Assembly (NCBI RefSeq): GCF_006494715.1
Contig: NZ_CP041151.1
Coordinates: 2,232,001-2,296,000 of the forward strand
Direction: 5' to 3'
Origin: Shewanella sp. SNU WT4
GTDB lineage: Bacteria > Pseudomonadota > Gammaproteobacteria > Enterobacterales > Shewanellaceae
DNA length: 64,000 nucleotides
The notes beneath the pieces were generated by a model that had not been told where the DNA came from, ran no database searches, and worked only from the letters and a program-made list of their open reading frames with translations. How positions within the stretch are numbered: the first letter of the stretch is position 1; the number at the start of each line of letters is the position of its first letter. The translations under genes were made by a program, and so were the position numbers. This document shows positions 60,053 to 64,000 of this stretch, piece after piece.

Positions 60053-61594
60053 TTAAGTGTTATGGGTGATAACATGAATGTTTTCTATCAAGGCACTCAC
60101 CAGTAACGGGTCAAAGTGTTTGCCACTATTAGCACGAATGTATTTGATTGCTTCATCGCGCGGCCATGCCACCTTATAGCTACTGTCGTGGGTTAAGCTG
60201 TCAAACACATCGGCGAGCGCCATAATGCGCGCATGTATACTAATGTCTTCCCCAACTAAGCCTTGTGGATAGCCACTACCATCGTATTTTTCATGATGTT
60301 GACTTGCCAGAATCGCGGCGAGTTTCACCATGGGCTTATCGGAAAAACCTAAAATGTCGCTGCCGAGCTGCGCATGTTGTTGCATGGAGTGCCATTGACT
60401 GTCATCTAGACCGCCTTTTTTAGTTAATAGCTGCTCATCAATCAATAATTTGCCTATGTCATGCAAGGGCGCGGCATGTTTGAGTAAATTGGCTTCAAAT
60501 TCTGGCATACCGATTATTTTAGCCAGCTGATAACTTATTTCAGCCACGCGGCGAATATGACCCGTGGCATTAGGATCGCGCCGCTCAATGAGATAGCTAA
60601 GATGAATAATGATTTCCGATTGTGATTGCTCAAGTTCCTTATTGATTAATAGATTATCAAACGCGATGCCGACATTAAGCGCAAATAAATCAATCAAACG
60701 CTTATCATCATCACTTAGAGTTGCCATCGAATCTATGTAAAATAAATTGACCGGGCCCGAGCGGGAAGGGAAATAGCCGACGAAGTAATCCTCACCATAC
60801 AAGCATGATTTTTGTTCCATCGCTTCGATTAACAATTTCTCTATGTCTTTGGGGATTTTTTGGCTAGTTAAGTCTCTGAACTTGCCCGTGCCAGCTATCA
60901 CAGTTAATTTGGCATTATCGCAAATGGCATCGAGGCAATTGTTCGTGAGTAATAAGGCTTCACTGTCGATTTCAAGTAGGCTAGCTAATTGATTAAGTAG
61001 GCCATCGCTGAATTTTTGCATCGAGCGCAGTTCATACAAACCTGAGGTTGAGCTGATGACACGCTCTAATCCTTGGCGCTGCTTTTGTTGCTGCAAGCGC
61101 GCTTTATCAATTTCAAGCAAATCACGATAAGAGCGCAGGGCAGAGAACACACAAGTGGTTAGTTTGCGTGAGTCTAGTTCAGCCTTGGCTTTGTAATCAT
61201 TGATATCATAATTAACCAACACTTCTTCTTCGGGCGCTTGCCCTGGTTGGCCGGTACGTAAAATTAAACGTACCCGTTTATTGCCCAAGGTGTGGCGAAT
61301 CCATTTAATCAGTTCAAGCCCAGCATGATCGCTTTCCATCACCACATCAATAAAAGCAATGGCAATATCAGGATGAACACTTAGGATTTCTTTGGCTTGC
61401 TCGCTGGTATAAGCATTAATAAATTCAATGCCTTGGTTGTCAAGTTTGAAGCGCGAAAGGGCAAGTTTAGTAACGGTATGAACATCAGGCTCATCATCGA
61501 CCACTAAGATTTTCCAGCGGTTGGATTCATCTGTTGTTTGTTCAGAGCGGCGCCGTAAGAAAAGTGGAGTTTTCATGGCTAATTGAAATGGCAT
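60053..61594 (-). CDS. Response regulator with DUF3369 and HD-GYP phosphodiesterase domain
   Basis: 513 residues. A receiver domain (about 28-150, phosphoacceptor Asp83 in AFIDVVMESD), a DUF3369-like sensory region (about 165-315), and an HD-GYP domain (about 340-510). The last carries HAAPLHDIGKLLI (near residue 378) and HHEKYDGSGYPQGL (near residue 435), complete for c-di-GMP hydrolysis. No partner kinase gene is adjacent. The start is an ATG at 61594 (MPFQLAMKTPL), with a possible later Met at codon 7. It opposes the action of the diguanylate cyclase at 11 kb in the cell's c-di-GMP pool. Confidence 0.93.
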   Translation of the reverse strand: MPFQLAMKTPLFLRRRSEQTTDESNRWKILVVDDEPDVHTVTKLALSRFKLDNQGIEFINAYTSEQAKEILSVHPDIAIAFIDVVMESDHAGLELIKWIRHTLGNKRVRLILRTGQPGQAPEEEVLVNYDINDYKAKAELDSRKLTTCVFSALRSYRDLLEIDKARLQQQKQRQGLERVISSTSGLYELRSMQKFSDGLLNQLASLLEIDSEALLLTNNCLDAICDNAKLTVIAGTGKFRDLTSQKIPKDIEKLLIEAMEQKSCLYGEDYFVGYFPSRSGPVNLFYIDSMATLSDDDKRLIDLFALNVGIAFDNLLINKELEQSQSEIIIHLSYLIERRDPNATGHIRRVAEISYQLAKIIGMPEFEANLLKHAAPLHDIGKLLIDEQLLTKKGGLDDSQWHSMQQHAQLGSDILGFSDKPMVKLAAILASQHHEKYDGSGYPQGLVGEDISIHARIMALADVFDSLTHDSSYKVAWPRDEAIKYIRANSGKHFDPLLVSALIENIHVITHNT

Positions 61595-61694
61595 AACAAC
61601 AAGTCCTTTTATTATTGATTCATCCTATCGTCAGTGTAGTTCAATCCTGGGCTGGCTTCTTGGTAAACACAGGATTTCAGTTGAATCCACAAGT

Positions 61695-61713
61695 GATATT
61701 GATTATCATTTGC
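61695..61713. promoter_or_regulatory. Fur-like box
   Basis: GATATTGATTATCATTTGC matches the 19-base Fur consensus (GATAATGATAATCATTATC) at 15 positions. It lies 25 bases before the ATG at 61738, where a bound repressor would block transcription. Confidence 0.55.
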
Positions 61714-61737
61714 AAACGATCGCAAGGAGTAACCCCT

Positions 61738-61959
61738 ATGATTTCAATTGAATTAGTGACAGATAACCCGAATACGCCCGCAAGGCTGAATGTTGGCATA
61801 TCAACTGCCACATTAGCGCGACTGTTATCACAAGGGCATGTGTGTGTGGCAGAGCTAAGTGCGCTGGATGCACAAACTAAGCAGCAATTATGGCAAATGT
61901 GTTTGCAAACCTGTAAACATGCCATAGATTGCGACGCCCTTAAGCAAACCGCGCAGTAA
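61738..61959 (+). CDS. Small Cys-containing protein behind a Fur-like box
   Basis: 73 residues from the ATG at 61738, with AAGGAG nine bases upstream; a longer frame from 61615 would cross the Fur-like box and is unlikely. It has four cysteines (near residues 36, 55, 59 and 65), including CLQTCKHAIDC, a possible metal or cluster site, but this does not match Bfd or HemP as I know them. No signal peptide. Function not recognised. Iron-dependent regulation is suggested by the box. Confidence 0.65.
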   Translation: MISIELVTDNPNTPARLNVGISTATLARLLSQGHVCVAELSALDAQTKQQLWQMCLQTCKHAIDCDALKQTAQ

Positions 61960-61996
61960 TCACTTAAGCCTGATAGAAGGGGTTAGTCAGCCAATT

Positions 61997-63349
61997 GTGA
62001 TTAAAAGGCAGCAGCGCCAATTAAGTATGAGGTATAATCTTGAATTTTCGGGGCTTTCAATGATTTATCCTCCTGTGATGCCGCTATTTGAAACGGCGCA
62101 ATTTTTTATGGCGGGTAATAGCCATGTCAATGCTCATGTCACTCGTTTATCGCTTAACGCCATAGATGAAGCTCTGCTTGTCTATGAACATGCCCATGAT
62201 TGGTTAAGTGAGCAGCTTAACCATGAGAATAACTTCAAAGCCTATCGCAGTGAATTGACCTGCTTTTTGCATTGGTGTTTTGATGTTCATCAAGCATCGC
62301 CTTGCTATTTTAGTCGGCGCGATATTGCCCAATATGTTAATTACTGCCAGTCACCGCCTAGTGATGTGATAGGCCATGTCACCTTGGCGCAATTTAAACA
62401 AGATAAAGCCAGTGGCGAGCGTTTTCCTAATCCTGCATGGCGCCCATTTGTGGCTAAAAAAGTCGGCGGCGTTGAGCAAGCTTATCAATTAAGTGAAAAT
62501 GCGCTCAAAACCAAAATTGCCATTTTATCCTCCTTTTATACCTACTTGCTAGGTGAAGAAGCGTGCGACCGAAATCCTGCACAAATCTGGATGAACCACA
62601 GCCGCTACAGCCGCAATCGTAACTTTGCCTTGCAAGAGGATGATGATTTACCTGCATTTACTGAGCTGCAATGGTCTTATGTTATGGCCGCAGCCGAAAA
62701 GCTGGCGAAAACTGACCCTAAAACCGGTGAGCGCAGTTTGTTTCTGATTAGTTTGCTTTATGCCTGTTACCTCAGAATTTCAGAAGTATCTGCCCGCGCA
62801 GGTTTTACCCCTGTGATGGGGCAGTTTCGACGTAATACCCAAACCGGTGTGTGGTCTTTTCATGTGCCTATATCAAAAGGGGGCAAACGTCGCAGTGTGG
62901 CCATTTCCAATGCCATGATGCAGGCGTTAAGCCGTTATCGGTTATCACTGGGATTATCTCAATTGCCAACGGCTGGCGAAGACACGCCTTTGTTTATTCG
63001 CCACCGCGCCGCCGCCCGCGGCAGAGAAGCCGGTGTACTGAATGCCAACTTAGGGATCCGCCAACTGCGCGAAGAAGTGCAGCAAGTTATCAACTTAGCA
63101 GCCGAGCAGGCTAGGGCGGATGATTTAGATGAAGATGCGAGGCAGATAGCCAATATGAGCGCCCATAACATTCGTCATACTGGTATTACGCACGACATTA
63201 ATATTAACCGTCGGCCACTGTCCCATGTACAGGCCGATGCCGGCCACGACAGTATTGATACCACCTCTAAATACTTGCATACCAGTCAAGTCGAGCGTCA
63301 CCAATCGGCCTATGGCAAAGTCATGGATAACCTGGCGGGAATTGATTGA
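61997..63349 (+). CDS. Tyrosine-type site-specific recombinase/integrase
   Basis: Up to 450 residues; the start is uncertain (GTG at 61997, or ATG at 62027 or 62060). An N-terminal SAM-like core-binding domain (about 45-190) and a catalytic domain. Catalytic residues are readable: Arg260 in YLRISEV, the HNIRH box (His390, Arg393), His417 in AGHDS and Tyr426 in SKYLHT; a Lys in SKGGKRR is the beta-strand Lys. The active site is complete. No phage, integron or attachment-site features are next to it, so its target is unknown. Confidence 0.88.
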   Translation: MIKRQQRQLSMRYNLEFSGLSMIYPPVMPLFETAQFFMAGNSHVNAHVTRLSLNAIDEALLVYEHAHDWLSEQLNHENNFKAYRSELTCFLHWCFDVHQASPCYFSRRDIAQYVNYCQSPPSDVIGHVTLAQFKQDKASGERFPNPAWRPFVAKKVGGVEQAYQLSENALKTKIAILSSFYTYLLGEEACDRNPAQIWMNHSRYSRNRNFALQEDDDLPAFTELQWSYVMAAAEKLAKTDPKTGERSLFLISLLYACYLRISEVSARAGFTPVMGQFRRNTQTGVWSFHVPISKGGKRRSVAISNAMMQALSRYRLSLGLSQLPTAGEDTPLFIRHRAAARGREAGVLNANLGIRQLREEVQQVINLAAEQARADDLDEDARQIANMSAHNIRHTGITHDININRRPLSHVQADAGHDSIDTTSKYLHTSQVERHQSAYGKVMDNLAGID

Positions 63350-63362
63350 GAAGGGCGATAGG

Positions 63363-63434
63363 GTGAAGTGGTTGATCTTATTGCCGTTGCTTTCCTTATT
63401 ACTGCTATTGATGTCCGTGCAGCCTAATAGCTAA
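63363..63434 (+). CDS. Possible 23-residue membrane peptide
   Basis: GTG-started frame coding MKWLILLPLLSLLLLLMSVQ plus three residues, then TAA. AAGGG lies about ten bases upstream. It is a single hydrophobic helix with a Lys at the start, like known small membrane proteins. It begins 13 bases after the recombinase stop. Too short for certainty. Confidence 0.35.
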   Translation: MKWLILLPLLSLLLLLMSVQPNS

Positions 63435-64000
63435 GTTACAAGTTGGGTAGGGCATCTAAGCTTGCAAACTTAAATTTACGTTATTAATTAAGATAGTTAA
63501 GTCGGGTAACCATGCTAATATCCCACGATTATATGATTGTTAACTCTGTGATTGATTAATAGTGTGTACAAATGGCAGGGTGGTTGTATCACTGAGTAAA
63601 ATTGTTAATTAGTGGGAAGCTTGAAGCTATTTATAAGGTGAAACAGCGCAAAATTACTAATCTGATTATTCATATTCAAAAGCGCAAGTGACATGTAATT
63701 ATCAACTGTTGAAGATGTGCTTATGGCAACCATAAATCTGTTGTACTTAGCAAAGGTTATCGTATCAATAAGAGTGACTTCATAAAAAATAGCTTTACGT
63801 TTTAAAACACAGTTACCCTTTAATGCCGATAATGCTATTTATCGGCATTAAGCATGAAAGGTATTCCTTGGATGGAAATAACACACAATCCTGCATAGAT
63901 AAGCCATGACTAATTTTACTGGCTTGGCTTAGGAGTTTTGCTGATTTAATAGGAACACATAGCGTTGTGGTCATTATTTATTGGTATTAAATCTCGAAAC
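63435..64000. other. Terminal non-coding region
   Basis: 566 AT-rich bases to the window end. I see no gene with both a start and ribosome site. The only clear structure is an inverted repeat at 63821-63850. Confidence 0.5.
63821..63850. repeat. Perfect 12-bp inverted repeat
   Basis: TAATGCCGATAA (63821-63832) and TTATCGGCATTA (63839-63850) around a six-base loop. No T run follows, so it may be a weak terminator or a protein-binding palindrome. Confidence 0.6.

Overview
The window looks like chromosomal DNA from a Shewanella-like gammaproteobacterium of the Alteromonadales. This is judged from gene content and order: etrA(fnr)-uspE-ttcA next to a ccoNOQP/ccoHIS cytochrome oxidase cluster, cmoAB, aspS-yebC-ruvCAB, a DUF2987-type gene, a SprA-like gene and two large chemoreceptors. 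No rRNA, tRNA or CRISPR array was seen. Most of the window is ordinary core genome; the accessory part is concentrated between about 6.3 and 16 kb.

Layout. 0-4.5 kb: a BCCT transporter followed without gaps by a cNMP/CBS/DUF294 nucleotidyltransferase-like protein and a DEDD exonuclease. 4.5-6.3 kb: three small genes of unknown function. 6331-7623: an IS256-family element with an intact 8-bp target duplication that touches the stop codon of the preceding gene. 7.7-12.2 kb: a short-chain dehydrogenase, a LasT-type SPOUT methyltransferase, EptA and a diguanylate cyclase. 12213-15756: an IS3-family element whose transposase gene is split by a 2277-bp group II intron. Intron ends, domain V and the rejoined transposase reading frame can all be read in the sequence. 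The element also supplies the last codons of the diguanylate cyclase. 16.2-20.7 kb: a PatZ-type acetyltransferase and ClcA. 20.9-28.6 kb: two paralogous long chemoreceptors (Cache, several HAMP, PAS) and an orphan family-5 solute-binding protein. 29-31.6 kb: a Ser/Ala-rich small protein, a SprA-like HExxH protein and an FKBP isomerase.

31.7-39.7 kb is one leftward run: cmoA, cmoB, a RimB-like protease lipoprotein, an inactive transglutaminase/7TM protein, a RimK-like ATP-grasp ligase and two exported proteins of unknown function, one of which resembles a catalytically dead M3 peptidase. This is the best candidate for an incompletely described system. 40.1-46.3 kb: aspS, yebC, ruvCAB and aspC. 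46.4-51 kb: a YvcK-like protein, a Bax-like protein, a DUF2987-type protein, ttcA and uspE. 51.2-59.3 kb: the regulator etrA and the cbb3 oxidase genes with their assembly factors; two FNR-type sites lie upstream of ccoN. 59.5-63.4 kb: a small lipoprotein, an HD-GYP response regulator, a small Cys-containing protein behind a Fur-like box, a lone tyrosine recombinase and a possible 23-residue membrane peptide. The last 566 bases hold no convincing gene.

How the parts relate: EtrA very likely controls the oxidase through the sites upstream of ccoN. CcoI, CcoH, CcoS and the TauE/SafE-like protein supply copper and assembly for CcoNOQP. The RuvABC genes form one translationally coupled unit. All function calls come from reading motifs by eye; no database search was possible.
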